A stretch of DNA of 64,000 bases from assembly GCA_964020085.1 (NCBI GenBank), contig OZ026606.1, positions 24,942,493 to 25,006,492 of the forward strand, read 5' to 3'. The translations under genes were made by a program, and so were the position numbers. Source of the DNA: Micromussa lordhowensis. Lineage: Eukaryota > Cnidaria > Anthozoa > Scleractinia > Lobophylliidae. This document shows, one piece after another, positions 42,508 through 54,520 of this stretch (position 1 is the first letter of the stretch; each line of letters opens with the position of its first letter). The notes below the pieces were generated by a model that was not told the DNA's origin, ran no database searches, and saw nothing but the letters and a program-made list of their open reading frames with translations.

Positions 42508-42740
42508 CGAGCGTGAGGGCAGTACTTGGGGATATTGGCCCGAGGGTCGTGGCAGTACGGAGAGAGTACAGCGAGGTCCGTGCAAAACGACAGGGGGCCA
42601 ATATTCCCCAGTACGGCTCGAGCGAGCTTGGTTAATAAGTAGTTTATTATATGGCACTCCTTGAGAGTTGCATATTTTGAATTTGCCGTTTTTTGAAAAC
42701 AAAATATACACGCCATAGAACCATTTCCATGAGAAAGCTT
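42508..42740. mobile_element. Foldback of the GGTTAATAAGTNGTTTATTATATGG family
   Basis: Begins ATTTACCGAGCGTGAGGGC, has an inner GGGGATATTGGCCC...GGGCCAATATTCCCC inverted pair, and ends CTTGGTTAATAAGTAGTTTATTATATGGC near 42657. It resembles 16720-16860. It lies 230 bp upstream of the receptor ATG, so it may affect the promoter. Confidence 0.65.
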
Positions 42741-43068
42741 GGTTCATTAACACCTAATTCAATTCGTTAACACCATGACACTTCTTCCAGCTTGAAATTG
42801 AAACTGGAAGAAAATTAAACTGAAATCTAATCTAAAACGAATTTAACGCTAATCTAAAAAGAGCACGTAAGTGTCTTAATTATGTTTATTTGCACTGAGT
42901 TCTTTTGCATCTCTTCAATTAAACGTTTTGGTATCGATCGAGTTCTAGTTGAACGAGGTTTATTTTCTTCCGGAACGCTTTACCCTTTCATTGGCAATTT
43001 TTTTTCACCAAAAAAATGTCGTTTTAACCGGTAAATCAGGGTTCTGCCTGCCATTACGCTAAAAGGGC

Positions 43069-43540
43069 CTAATATTTGCTGACAAAGCTATTTTTAACAA
43101 AAAGATAGATTTCCTCAAGATAAGGTACAAAAATGTAAGCCAATTTCTTTTTTTTTCTGCGATTTGGCCGTTGCGAATTTTTTTCTTGGCCCTTTTCTTT
43201 CCTTTTTCTCGGCTCTTTTACTCTCGCTACCTTTTGCGTTTTGTATTCTTTCTGGCTGCCGTAAAAAGTTGGCTGTTCATTATGGGCAAAGCCTGGAAAT
43301 GGGACCTTGATCAATTATAGGTACAATGGGCCATTTTACCACCAATTTTTGTACCAGAACGGATAGCGTTGTTTTTCAATTTGCTCCGTCAGAATGCCGT
43401 CGACATCCAAAATCGATTATTGTAAATAGATCTATCCCGGCTCTTCTATCTGCTTATCAAGAATATCCGGTGACATTTAAATTGATGACGTCACAAGTGG
43501 TACAAAGAGCGCGACCACTCACCACGCGTATATGCGCGCT
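43069..43540. other. Stretch between gypsy integrase end and 3' edge
   Basis: AT-rich, with short non-conserved frames, one of them Lys-rich on the minus strand. I see nothing I can name; it is probably element 3' UTR. Confidence 0.3.
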
Positions 43541-43546
43541 TGCGAG

Positions 43547-44070
43547 TCAAAGGGTTAAAACACTTGCAACAGAATTATCCGAAACATTTCCTTCTGGCGG
43601 GACAATCTGTTCGGCTGGTGAAACTGAAACCACAGGCGTATAAAGCTTTTCAAACGCTACTGACTGTGGTAGTGGGTCTGACTTTGGCAAAGGCACAATT
43701 GCATCTGGCGTTTCAGCCAAATCGATCTCTGGTAGCTCACACTGTTTGGGCTCTGAATCCGCTACTTTCGATCCAGCGAGTTCTCGCAACTGATCGATGT
43801 GTCTTTTCCAAAACAGTTTTCCCACTAGCATTCTGTACGTGACCGGACCCAACGATCTTGAATGACTCCCTTAGTCCACGCTGTTCTACGATTTCTGTAA
43901 TCCCTTGCGAAAACAGATTCATCAACTTCGAAACTGCGCTTGACCATGGGGTCAAAACGTCTCGATTTTTGTTCCATTCGTGCCGACAAATCGGGTCTCA
44001 GCAACTCAACCCTTGTTCGCAGAAGACCACTGGCTATGAGAAAATCTTTAATCTCTCCTGCGACAAACAA
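43547..44070 (-). pseudogene. gypsy integrase C-terminal fragment
   Basis: RDYRNRRTAWTKGVIQDRW and, in the next frame, GPVTYRMLVGKLFWKRHIDQL match the end of gypsy integrases that follows the core. One frameshift near 43850. The zinc and DDE core parts are missing. Confidence 0.65.
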
Positions 44071-44220
44071 TCATTGAATAGTTCTGTTCACTCGAAGAGA
44101 GAGTACGTGAGGCAAAAGCTATCGGCTTCTCTTCTCCATCCTCACGAATGTGTGACAAACAGCTCCTAATCCAAAAGACGACACATCAACTGCTAGTCGG
44201 AACAGCTTTTTTGGATCGTA

Positions 44221-44403
44221 TTAATGGGCTAACAAAGGTGCTGATTGCAAAATGCGTTTCAACTTCAGAAATGCTTCTTGACATTGTTTGGTCCATTCCC
44301 ATGGAATGTTCTCTGCTAACAAACGATTCGAAGGGTGAGCTTGAGTTGCCACATCTGCAATAAATCTGCGTAAGTAATTAACCATTCCCAGAAAAGATTT
44401 CAA
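44221..44403 (-). pseudogene. gypsy RT-RNase H junction fragment
   Basis: SFLGMVNYLRRFIADVATQ and WTKQCQEAFLKLKRILQSAPLL are the standard gypsy block after the RT domain. A MITE-rich insertion lies right upstream on this strand. Confidence 0.68.
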
Positions 44404-44404
44404 C

Positions 44405-44640
44405 TCTGTTGGGTTCTCCGGTACCCATCCTCGGAGACCCAGGGGCAGTTAATGGGGGCGCGAGGAAAATAAATCGGAGCGACGAAAGGTTTCACGAAAG
44501 TTTACAAGGAGGTGTGAAAGAGCCCCTGGGAACCGACTCTCACCAGACCATTTCCAAACGGCTTGGCGAATGCTGGCTCCTGATTGGGCAGAAAATTCCT
44601 TTGTATTATTCTGCCCAATCGGCGAACGGCAGCTTCTGAG
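44405..44640. mobile_element. MITE inserted in the gypsy remnant
   Basis: Contains GGTACCCATCCTCGGAGACC near the left end and a CTGATTGGGCAGAA...TTCTGCCCAATC hairpin at 44579-44617. Limits are approximate. Confidence 0.5.
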
Positions 44641-44906
44641 GTACTTTGGTGTGTTCTTACACGGCCATCGTTGCATGATACTTTTCTCGATCGAGGAAAA
44701 CTTTCAATTTAATTTACTTCAGTGAGCCATAGAAATTCGGGAAATCATTTTGGTTGTTAGCAAGAAAGATACTCCACGATTCAGAGGGAAAATTTTCGTT
44801 TCGACCGATCAAAGGTATCGTAAAATAGTGTCTTGTTTATTGGCGAGTCGATTTTACCTTTCTTTCATTTCTTAAGCTTCGGTTAATTGTAGATACGTTC
44901 CCAGTT

Positions 44907-45032
44907 CTGTCCTCGTGTACCGGTACACAAGAACCGATACAAAAGACCCAACAATATGCAACAGCTCAACAAAGGGTCGTAAACAAAGGAGTACAATAGT
45001 TATTCCCTCTGTGTACCGGTACACCAGGACAC
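44907..45032. mobile_element. 126-bp MITE with GTGTACCGGTACAC in both ends
   Basis: CTGTCCTCGTGTACCGGTAC at the left is mirrored by GTACCGGTACACCAGGACAC at the right. Each end holds the 14-bp palindrome GTGTACCGGTACAC (44915-44928 and 45011-45024). Confidence 0.6.
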
Positions 45033-45308
45033 AACCACTCACTACGTCCATTTATTTTGATACACAGGTGTTACGTGACTGTCTGATTTTAGTATTATTA
45101 TAAATTGCTGATGTTTTGGCTTACTCTGCTCAAAAATTTCAATTCTTATTTTGCTCAATATTCTGAGCATAGAATTTATCCAAGACTAATGAGCTTTAAT
45201 ATTAAATACGGTATTACAGTCAGAAGCCTTCTACAAACTTTATCGTCAAATCACACGCAGAAATGAAAACAAAATCCATTACCTGCTGATAGCTTTAGAA
45301 GATAAAGA

Positions 45309-45650
45309 ATGAATGCTATACCGAGTAATTGCATTGTGACTAAACTTGATAGACAACAAATGCAAGGAAACGATGTTATGAGATTGTTATATTTCGATAT
45401 AAATCTATATCATCTTCGGACTAACACAAACATAATAGACCGCGATGATAATTGGAATCTATTACTATATAAAGAAGCTTATCATATCAAGCGTTCAACA
45501 CCATTTCTGAACAATGGCTTAAAAGCCAGTAGGGAACTCCGCCTATTCTCTTGACAGTTTCGTTTCTTTGTTTTTCATTTTCACGTGGTAATGCTGTTGT
45601 ACAATCTCGCAGTATTTAAATCTCTTCTACCTGTATCCCGCCTAGTCCGA
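45309..45650 (+). mobile_element. Penelope-like element C-terminal fragment
   Basis: The frame 45309-45554 ends NIIDRDDNWNLLLYKEAYHI and LNNGLKASRELRLF, a pattern seen at the GIY-YIG C-termini of cnidarian Penelope-like elements. A tail with CCGAAGATGATA follows. Catalytic parts are absent. Some LINEs have similar ends, so the class is tentative. Confidence 0.45.
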
Positions 45651-45689
45651 AGATGATATAGATTAGATTTCCAGATTACTCAAATGCTA

Positions 45690-46150
45690 CTCATCGTTGG
45701 AACCAGTAATGATCAGATCATCGAGAATTCCACCAACGCCTTGAAGACCATTCATGACCGAAACCATTATCTTCTGGAAGATGGCGGGTGTAACGGAACA
45801 AACCAAGACGTGTATTGATTGTTACATGCTGCCTTGATTCTTCATCTAAAAGCACTTGCTGGTACGCCGAGGACAAGTCCAACTTTGTAAACTTTTCCCG
45901 TCGAATTAACTAGGTGAACAGATTCAGCTGTAGGCATCGGGTGTTCCGGTACATCTAAGACAGGGTTAATCGTTACCTTGTAATCCCCACAAACGCGTAC
46001 ACAGCCATCAGGTTCCAGCACAGGGACGATAGGCGTGGCCCAACTCCACTTTCTCCAGCTCATCGATCTTTCCCAGTCTGCGAAGCTCCTCTGCAATCAT
46101 TTCTTTTAGATGAAAAGGTTCTGGTCTGGGTTAAAAGAACTTCGGCACGG
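45690..46150 (-). pseudogene. gypsy reverse transcriptase fragment
   Basis: WATPIVPVLEPDGCVRVCGDYK and INPVLDVPEHPMPT match the start of gypsy RT fingers. Past about 45900 another frame gives the palm start, DLSSAYQQVLLDEE. The YxDD part is not found. Confidence 0.65.
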
Positions 46151-46199
46151 CGTTCTCTTTCAGCTTTAAATGGGCGGTTACTCCTTTGATGGTTCCCGG

Positions 46200-46690
46200 A
46201 TTACCATCAAATAACGGTGAAAATTTCGACGGACAACCAATCACGACCCATCAACACAGGACCATCATTTCCAGTGATAACAACCGGTAATACTGCTTCT
46301 TGGTCACGATAAGCAACTTGAACCTTAGCTTCTCCGATAACAGGAATTTCGTGCTCGGAATAGCTGCGTAACTTAACATCTATGCGCTCCAACTTTACAT
46401 CTATGCGCCAGAACATCAGTCCACACACTCTTGCGAATAATAGTTACAGAAGCTCCAGTGTCAAGTTCCATGTTTACAGTTTTGCCATCAATTATTACTG
46501 GCACAATGAACTCTTTACACTTTCCACGGGAATCCGAGACTGTAAACATGGACCAATTACTTCCATTAGCTGATTGCTTGACTGTCAGGTCTTCTTCGGC
46601 GAAACGAACCTTTTGCTGTTTCTTCTTCTTTTTCCCTAACCATGGCTTCCACGTGACCTTCTCACTGTCCGGTTTTTGCACTTTCACGGG
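46200..46690 (-). pseudogene. gypsy aspartic protease fragment
   Basis: VNMELDTGASVTIIRKSVW holds the DTGA active-site motif. A downstream frame, shifted, has GPVLMGRDWL, the second protease signature (normally LLGRDWL). Frames are broken between the two, around a duplicated HRCKVGAHRC-type repeat near 46380. Confidence 0.68.
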
Positions 46691-47052
46691 ACATTTCTTA
46701 ACAATATGACCAACCTTTTAGCAACCATGGAATTGCGAAAGAACCACGTATCCGACGAGTGATAGACTTTCTTGCTTTCTTCCACAAAGAAAGCACTAGG
46801 GAAACGTAACTCTCCCTTTATTCGCCTTTTCCACACTTCATCCATGCAATGCAATGGTTTCTTTCTCGGTCAATTCAGCAACACATGTCTTTTCGACAGC
46901 CGACTGTAACGTTAACTCAGCTACCGCGAGTAACTTGCGTCGAATCGTTCGAAACCTTTAAACCACACACGAACCGACCCCAAATCGCCAAACTCGCATC
47001 TCTCACCTAACTTCTTCAATCTAGCAAGGAAGTCCCGAATCAATTCCGACTC

Positions 47053-47373
47053 CTACTTATCCGCCTTATAGAACTTGAAGCGCTCAGCTATTATTATAGG
47101 CTTCGGATCCAGGTGCTTAGCCAGATTATCCATGATTTCCACAAACGACAAATCCTTCGCCTTTGTAGGCAAGGCATACGCCTTATTACCCATTAAGGTA
47201 AGTATCGTCGGTCCTTTTTTGTCTTCAGCGACATTGTTGACTTCGAAGAACAATTCTACTCGCTCGACATAATGCTTCCAGTCCAAGCCCGGTACAAACT
47301 CTTTGTCTCGACCGATAAAGGAAGAATTGACTACTATCGTTTGCTGCGACGATCCGAGCTCCTCGTCACGCAT
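47053..47373 (-). pseudogene. gag: gypsy gag fragment
   Basis: FVPGLDWKHYVERVELFFEVNNV, GPTILTLMGNKAY and FVEIMDNLAKHLDP match the usual capsid pattern of gypsy gag. Frame is lost beyond about 47050. Confidence 0.65.
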
Positions 47374-47570
47374 TTTAACTCGCCGCCAGTTGTTGTGTCC
47401 GGACGCTACGAAATCACCCGCGGATGAAACGGTCGACCAAAAACGTTTAATGTTACGCGAAAGCTACGTACAGTCTTGTACAATTCGATGCAGGAACACA
47501 TGCTACATAAACCTTATACGTTCGCAGAAAACCTGGTTCATTAACACCTAATTCAATTCGTTAACACCAT

Positions 47571-49630
47571 ATCAATGGGCTCCTGGTGAAGGTAATAATT
47601 TAAATAGTTTACAGTATTGTGCGTTTTATTTATTGCGCTTTACAAGAGAAGCAGGACGGAGACTTTATTTTCCAGATCATTTGTTAAAGTGGATGTGAAC
47701 TAGCTAAACTAAACTTATAAAACGGTGCTATGATAACTGGACACTGAACCAAGCATGTGTCAGCTATTATCTCATATCTTCTAGGTACTAACTTTCCGAC
47801 AAAGTAAGAGACCGTTGCTACGTGGCCGGCGCGACAAGAAACTCGACCCACACCTGCCGAATACTGAAGAGTTGAACTTTTCGTTGCTCAGCAAACTGAT
47901 GCGTTAGTTATATATGTACCTCCTGAAAGAAAAAGAACTAAAGCTTAAGCCACTCCAGCTTAAGATTTATACATAAAAACAACGACTCTGTATTAAAATC
48001 AACGAGTCTGTATCGCTAGCTGTTAAACGTTGCCGCAGTTGGCTCCGATCACGAAAATTCGAAGTAAACAAGTTTAATTATAATGAGCGATCAGTGCCGA
48101 TGAGCTGCACAAATTAAATGAAAATTCGGTTCTCTCGTATCTGCGTGCTGTAGAGATTTCTCGTGCTTTCCGTAGCTTGGCGAAGGTTAGGTGATGAAAG
48201 TCGTTGTCAAATCACATATCTTTTCAATTTCGTTTCAAAATTAGCTTCATATTTCGTTACTGTTTTTGCCTCTGCATAACATTTTTTCGAATTTGGAATA
48301 TTATGATGAGTTCATTCTGTTTTATCAACTTGTTAACAATAAACTAAGAAAATTATCAATACTTACATATGGACTGAGATGACATAGGTGAAGAAAAAAA
48401 TGATATTTTGCTTTTCATCCAAAATCTTTTGATTTCATTCAAAAATGGTCTTATTAGAATGATGGACATGTTCCGGCCAACACAAATTGTAAAGCGTTTT
48501 AATTCAGGTACAATTACACGCTTCCCTTTACTCGATTGGTTATAGCAAATTTGATTTGCAAACACATTTTACTAGTTTATTTCTTTCATGTAGATTTCCT
48601 CTCCGCTTTTTTGTCAACGACATGCAGTTGAAATTTTTGATACACCGCGTTCAGATCGGGTTACCAGAGCAATGTCGGTCTGATGTAGAATTTTGAAATT
48701 GGAGGATTACAAACTGTGTGTAGCTGTTGGTTGGTTGCGATCTGTCTGGCAATAAACCCTCGGCGTTTCAAGCCTCCAGTATGTTAAGAGAGAAAATATT
48801 CGAGATCTTTGTGGATATTTGGGAGGTGGAGAACCAGAAAGAACAATTCTGTGAATTTTGCCTCGTAGTGAACGTTTTAAATTCCTTAAGGTAGCTTAAT
48901 TTGATGGGCTGATTGATTTGGTGGGCCAATGTATTTAATGAGAGGATTAATGACGGTCTTTCTGGTCCTGAAGGAAGGTTCTTTAAAGGCACTTTGAAGG
49001 CACTCTGAGCACTGCTGCCGCTTTGAAATCGCCATACCCATTAAATGTTTTGTTTCCAGCTGTGCCCTCTCATCAGTGAGGCGGTCAGAGAAATATCTCA
49101 AGGCAAAAAACAGTTCCTCGTGACTGTCATTTATATTTTGTATCGGAACCACTATCAATCTAAACGTTGTTCTGTCGAAAGCGTCGTTATGAAGCCGGCT
49201 GGTTTAGAATGTCAAAGTTACTCGAACATGTATATGAAGCGTATTAAAGTTAGGAACACCCAAAAAAATGGGAGTAGGCAATGAATCAGCGAGCTACATC
49301 CTTAAGAGACAGAAATAAAGCTTATAACTATTAAAATTCTATTTTACTTTTTCACATAAACTTGGTCAGTCGCGTGATGAAAACGAAACATTTAATGAAC
49401 GTGTCTTCGACAGTAGTTAGCCTTGCTTGGGGTGATCTTTGCAATTATTGCACGAGACGTAAAGGATTTAACATCGCTTAAACACCCATCACGTTCAAAC
49501 CATTGTAGCGGTCTATGAGGAAACTTATTCGACGACGTCAGGTGCTTATTAAGCAAAAGAGAAAAATTTTGACCCTTGATGTCCTCTCAAATAATTAAAG
49601 GTGCTAATCTTCAGTTTTTTCTCTACTCAG
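47571..49630. other. Intergenic, no gene seen
   Basis: AT-rich with short frames only. A minus-strand frame at 49158-48886 has an ordinary-looking start (NDSHEELFFALRYFSDRL) but no splice or family support, so I leave it uncalled. Confidence 0.4.
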
Positions 49631-49820
49631 TCGGTGTCAAAACACAGCATAGTTGATCGCTGTAAGCATCTTGAACATGGAGGCTATCTCTTTTTTCCAA
49701 TCATTTGCTATGATAACATTGAGGAAGCCGGACTCGAGTTTTCTAATTTACATTCAATTCATGTTGATGATCAGTTTATTTTGGTTGGTTCTGGTGAACT
49801 AGCAATTGAGCCTTTCAAAT
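49631..49820 (+). CDS. Orphan exon candidate
   Basis: A 190-bp open segment is bordered by a good acceptor (TTTTTTCTCTACTCAG|) and a good donor (AAAT|GTGAGT). It encodes about 63 residues, including HLEHGGYLFFPIICYDN and FILVGSGELAIEPF, with normal amino-acid balance. No family recognised. It would be phase 0 in, phase 1 out. If real, it belongs to a plus-strand gene whose other exons I cannot find. Confidence 0.35.
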
Positions 49821-52409
49821 GTGAGTCAAACTTCGGGTCAATTTAACAAATGAATGTTGTTGTTCAGTGGCTTAAGCTGTGGATAAAGGTTGGGTGTGTA
49901 GCCATTCAAATGAAAGCTATGTTGAAAAATACTTTTGATGCGGTACTGTACATGTTTGCTTTGAAGTTGTGATTTTGCTAAAAGATGCTTTGCCAATTTT
50001 AAACTTGAGATGAAGAGTCAAGCAGGGTAACGTAAGAGTAAAAAAGGAAAAGATAAACGGACTTGCCTACCTTTGCCAACTAGCGCAGTGAACGCCCTTC
50101 TGTTCAGTGTTATCAAAGTTAATTCAACTGTTGTCTCAGTGTTTCAGTTGAGTCTTCGGTAACTGAAGAAGTTGTGGCTTAATTCTCGATCACGACACAA
50201 CTAGACTGATTCGTGTCAACTGCCTGCTTTTGCCGCAAAAACATTCAGAATAATTGCATCTTCCATTAAGTATCATTTACAAATGCAAATATCCAAACAA
50301 CACATCGGAAAGAGCAGCTGGAAGGTAACAGCGGTGAATACGGCGTTTACAGACTTGCCTTAATTTCCCTTGCAAACGGAAAGTTATTTTTTCGTTCAAA
50401 AATGCCTTACATTGTAAAAAATCGAATTTGGGCTTAATCTGTTCTTTATCTGAACATTCGTGCTTACTGGATCGTGAATAGATAAATTGAAGCTGTCCTT
50501 AATAGCTTTTATTGACAGACCTTTATTTTTCCAAATCTGAATCTGTTTCGCGGCTTGTTCAGTCAACACCCTGCGGGAGATAACAAGGCTCGAGCTGTTT
50601 AAGATATTTTTCATCCGACACTTAATAATTTCGGCTTTCGGTGAAAATGTATGGGACATTTCATTTTGCAATATAATTGGTTTTGATTTAAGCTCATCTA
50701 GCTTTCATCTAGCGCTATATATATTTCGTAAAACAGACTGAAAAGTTAATATTTTGCTAGTTGTCTTTGTCGTCCACTTAAGTCAGCAGATGCAACGATA
50801 TAAATATAGCTTCTGGGCGGAGGATCAAGTGCTAGGCGCCCTAAAACACTTGAATTTTCTCCGCAGAGTAAACATCGTAACAAGTATTAACGACAGTATG
50901 TCTTCTTCGTTCGTAATTTGTCGGAAGGTGGGCTTCAGCCAGTGTTTATTACGAGGAAGCCGACGAAACTTCAAAATTAAGCTAAAACGAGTGCAGCAGA
51001 TTTGTTAGTTTTTAGCAACAAAATAAACCATAATGAAACAATGTCGAGGCAATGTTCTTTTATGAGTTATCCATTGTCAATGTGCCGCGACTTTGTGATT
51101 GATCCTTGATTATTACACTAAGATTCAGATTAGCGCGACTACGACAAAAAAAATCCTGCCGTGTGTAAATAAAGGCTGCAATGGTTTGGGGCGTAAACAT
51201 CGCTTTCTATGCCTGCAAGTTATCAGCGCAATACTTACGCCGCGCCCCAAGCTTGTGAAACTAACAGATGCAGTTTTCTTTAGATTTTATTAGCATAGTG
51301 AAGTAAACATAAGTTCTGTAATAATTATCTACCGCACAATATGTTTATTTGGAAGCTTACTTCCCTTGGGTCGGACACATGTAATCGTCCTTACAATTAC
51401 CAAATCATGGATTTTTTCTTTTTACCTAACATTTGAATAAAACTGCTGTTTCATACTTCATTATTGCTTGCACAATTTGTCGCCCCCACAACCAATTTAC
51501 TTAGAATTGGCTTGGGAAATTTTCTTTTAATAACCAAAGGTCTCAGTTTGGAAAACGCCGGGTGTTTATACCTCGCAAAATTGCATGTCACTTTTTGGCT
51601 CTCATATTACGAAAAGGTGTTTGCTGGATTGCGCCCGGTTTGGCGTCATGTGAAATGCAAAGTTAACAAATGTTCCGGCTCAATCGCCGAAAAAAAATTG
51701 ATTTAATGATAACCTACCTTGATTTTGACCCGCTTAAGAGTGAGAGGAAGTTCGGTTTAAGATTTCTGCTGATTCCACTTGCGTGGAAGTAAGCAGTGAA
51801 ACAACAAATGAAAACGTCCGTCAAGGTGACGCGTGAAATCCCGAATCTACGTATTTTTCATTAAGTAGGTAAATAGGCCATTTATGGCATGTCCCAATAA
51901 GACCCAAGTCAACAAAACAAAACCACCGAAACACCGTCATCAGATCAACGGAAAAGAAACGACAAAGGCAGGGAAAACAAAAAACGGACAACAAACCCAA
52001 ATAATGCGTTTAATTATAACTTGAAGCCCACGTGATCAGACCCAGAATGGCCTCGAAAAGAATAGGGCTTATCCCATCTCCGAGTTGACCTAAGCCTCGC
52101 TATCAAAGGAAGGCCTGGTGCACAGAATGAGTAGTTAATTTGCATGTGAATGAAATCTCATTTTCATATGAAAGGTGGACACCAAGACTCGCTTTGAGAA
52201 AGAGACTAAAGTTAATTCTGAAATGGCTTATTAGTAGGAACCAAGCCTGGAATAGCAAAATGAACACAGTAAGGGAGTCCTTTGGAGGAAAGGTAATGCG
52301 TTTTTAGCCATTTTTCAAGAGAAAACAACAGAATATTAATTTGAAAAAGTCATCGACTTTTTCAATTTGCGATCAAAGTGTCGTGCATGTGCAACAAGTA
52401 ATAATTGTA
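49821..52409. other. Intergenic, no gene seen
   Basis: AT-rich unique-looking DNA. A small inverted repeat TTGAAAAAGTC/GACTTTTTCAA sits at 52341-52365. Nothing else supportable. Confidence 0.4.
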
Positions 52410-52610
52410 TTAAATAGCTTTACTGGTTAGAGTTTGAGGGAGTTTATTCCAAAGCCGAACGGCTCTATACACAAAAGACCGCTGGTCGATAGCTGTTCTG
52501 TTCGAGTGATAACAGTTAATGCACAACAATTTGTATAGGTAATCATACGGTTTCGAGTTCAATTTGGAATTAATTTGCACGAGTGAGTTTTTCAAAAAGC
52601 TGAAATTGCA
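52410..52610 (-). mobile_element. LINE C-terminal fragment
   Basis: Minus-strand frame with YLYKLLCINCYHSNRTAID and SFVYRAVRLWNKLPQTL, the common C-terminal end of CR1/L2/Jockey-like reverse transcriptases. Truncated on both sides. Confidence 0.62.
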
Positions 52611-52826
52611 CGAGCCGCTTCTTTATTAATAATACAAACATGAAAAAATTCGCGCAGAAAAATTGCTAGAAGAGGTTTCTTGAAGCCATTTTTTTCGCAT
52701 TCGAGAAAACTTTTTTCAGAGTTTCCGTACAAAATTTGTGTCACCGCTTTACATGATATTATTGGCCTACAACATTTCTCATTGTCTTTCTGCCAATCAT
52801 TATCCAGAATTACGATGTGTAATTTG

Positions 52827-52882
52827 CACTGGTGTTACACTTTTTACACCGGTGTTACACTTTTTGCACTGGTGTTACACTT
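52827..52882. repeat. 20-bp tandem repeat, three copies
   Basis: The unit TGCACTGGTGTTACACTTTT recurs three times with few changes (second copy TACACCGG). Confidence 0.7.
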
Positions 52883-52967
52883 GAACTGCACTGCTTTCAG
52901 CCAATCAGAATGGAGTAATTTTTTCATGTGTACTATTAGTAACCTAACAAGCTATCCAACAATGTAA

Positions 52968-54219
52968 ATGTGATATGACTTTTCAAACCTCCCTCTTTCA
53001 TTAAAGAGGCTGGTGTCACGGTAATACGCTTGGCACTGGAAGGTCCACTGCAAAGCTTTTAGGCAATAAAATTGTTCAGAGAGGATGACGGGAAGAGAGT
53101 TGGCCTAAGTCTCATGGGAATTCTTGTTGGTTACATTCAGACATGGTACCCAGTTCTTTCGCAGATAATTGAAATATAAGCGTTGCGGGGACATTTTCGC
53201 GAAGGATAAAAGACATTCTAAACCCCCTCTTTTTGAAGACTCACTTTTCCCAAGATCTACTTTCTCATTTTGTGTGAAGGGGTGTAGGAGGGGTTTATGT
53301 GCATGGGTTAATGAATTCAAAATGGCGGAGATGCGATGGTTAAAAAAGAAAAAATGAGAGAGAGATGGGAGATGTATTTGCAATGTTGCTATGGTAGCAG
53401 GGGCTAGTCTCCCAACTTGTCACTGATAATCCATTAGAAGACAAGTGACACAAGACAGAAATGTTTGTTACTTTGGTTTATTATTAATTTTCGTAATGTT
53501 TTCATAATGATTGACATGAACTTGATCATCCGGCATTCGGTACAACACGTGAGGTTACGAAGCGAGGGATTCTTACGCGAACTGGGCTGAAATAACTGCA
53601 GAGCTCTTATTTATAGTCGCTTAGTACCAGATTTAAGCAAATAGCCTTTTATAATTACGAGAAAAAAACAACTTGATAGCATGTCTTTCTTGCTCTCCGA
53701 GTGTTTGAAGAATAATAACACTCGCGCATAGCCATTGTATTCGATGCCGTTGTACGTATTTGCTTTTAAACTCTCTAAACTTCTTTTGAAAGTCAAAACG
53801 TACATTGTGTGTGTGTATGTATAAAAAGACTTGTCACCACCTTTCCCGCCATTTCCATTTCAATGCACCCCTTCTGTTGGTCTCTAATTGCCTCTGCTGA
53901 GATGAAGCGTCAGCCTTTTATACTCAATGCAGCGGTTAATTTAGCTTTCTAAACTCGGAGTTTTTCACATGGCTGCAGATGAATTCCAACGGTAATAATT
54001 TTATTCTACCCTTGGGTGCCCGCCGTCCATCAGGGATCGTCGTCACTAACCCTCAAACCGCTAGACTTCACTGTATTTCCAGTCAACATTTGAATCGCTG
54101 CGAACGCTGATTGGAAATAAATGGATGTCGTGCTAACTGAATAGAATCATGAACAGTTTAATCCTTAGCTCAAATTCTATTGCAGAACTTACTTTGTAGT
54201 CTACAAGGTCAGCCTATTT
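52968..54219. other. Intergenic, no gene seen
   Basis: Short frames only, with a brief (GT)n near 53807. Nothing supportable. Confidence 0.4.
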
Positions 54220-54520
54220 TGTAGATAAAAATCTACCTGGAGTTATAGGAAGTGCAATATTACAATATAGTTTTTGTTGAAAGCGACAAAAGACAGGTGT
54301 TGATCGAGCCTGCGTTCTTGGCGGGAATAGAGAGTCCACGACTCGCTACCATAGAGCAGAGACTGAGCACTCAGTCTCGGTACACCTGCATCTTTGAGTT
54401 GATGGTCAGCATGGGATTGTCCCAGACCCTCATTGCCAGGCGGGCCATGGCTGTTGCTGCTTTAATTTTCGATCTGCTTGGTAAGCTTAGCATCCAGGAG
54501 GTTGCGGGAGATGGGTGCAG
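54220..54520 (-). mobile_element. LINE reverse transcriptase C-terminal fragment
   Basis: On the minus strand the sequence reads SLLYGSESWTLYSRQERRLD, a well-known post-RT motif of RTE/CR1-like and related LINEs, with a stop soon after. The upstream part is decayed to about 54700. Confidence 0.6.

Larger units (their letters stand above)
42741..47570 (-). mobile_element. Ty3/gypsy LTR retrotransposon remnant
   Basis: Minus-strand remains run in gypsy order: gag (47373-47053), protease (about 46690-46200), reverse transcriptase (about 46150-45690), RNase H (44403-44221), integrase C-terminus (44070-43547). A 36-bp direct repeat, GGTTCATTAACACC..., at 42741-42776 and 47535-47570 reads on the minus strand as a TGTTAACGAATT start and probably marks the outer ends of the two LTRs. 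A TGG near 47393, next to ACAACAAC, fits the end of a 5' LTR and a primer site. Insertions at about 44405-45650 and many stops have killed it. The 3' LTR is truncated after 36 bp. Confidence 0.72.

Noticed and set aside
43069..43314. Lys-rich minus-strand ORF as an element protein
   Set aside because: Low complexity, next to A/T runs, and no conserved motif.
48886..49158. Minus-strand 90-codon frame as a gene
   Set aside because: Composition is ordinary, but there are no splice signals, no family pattern and no intact neighbours.
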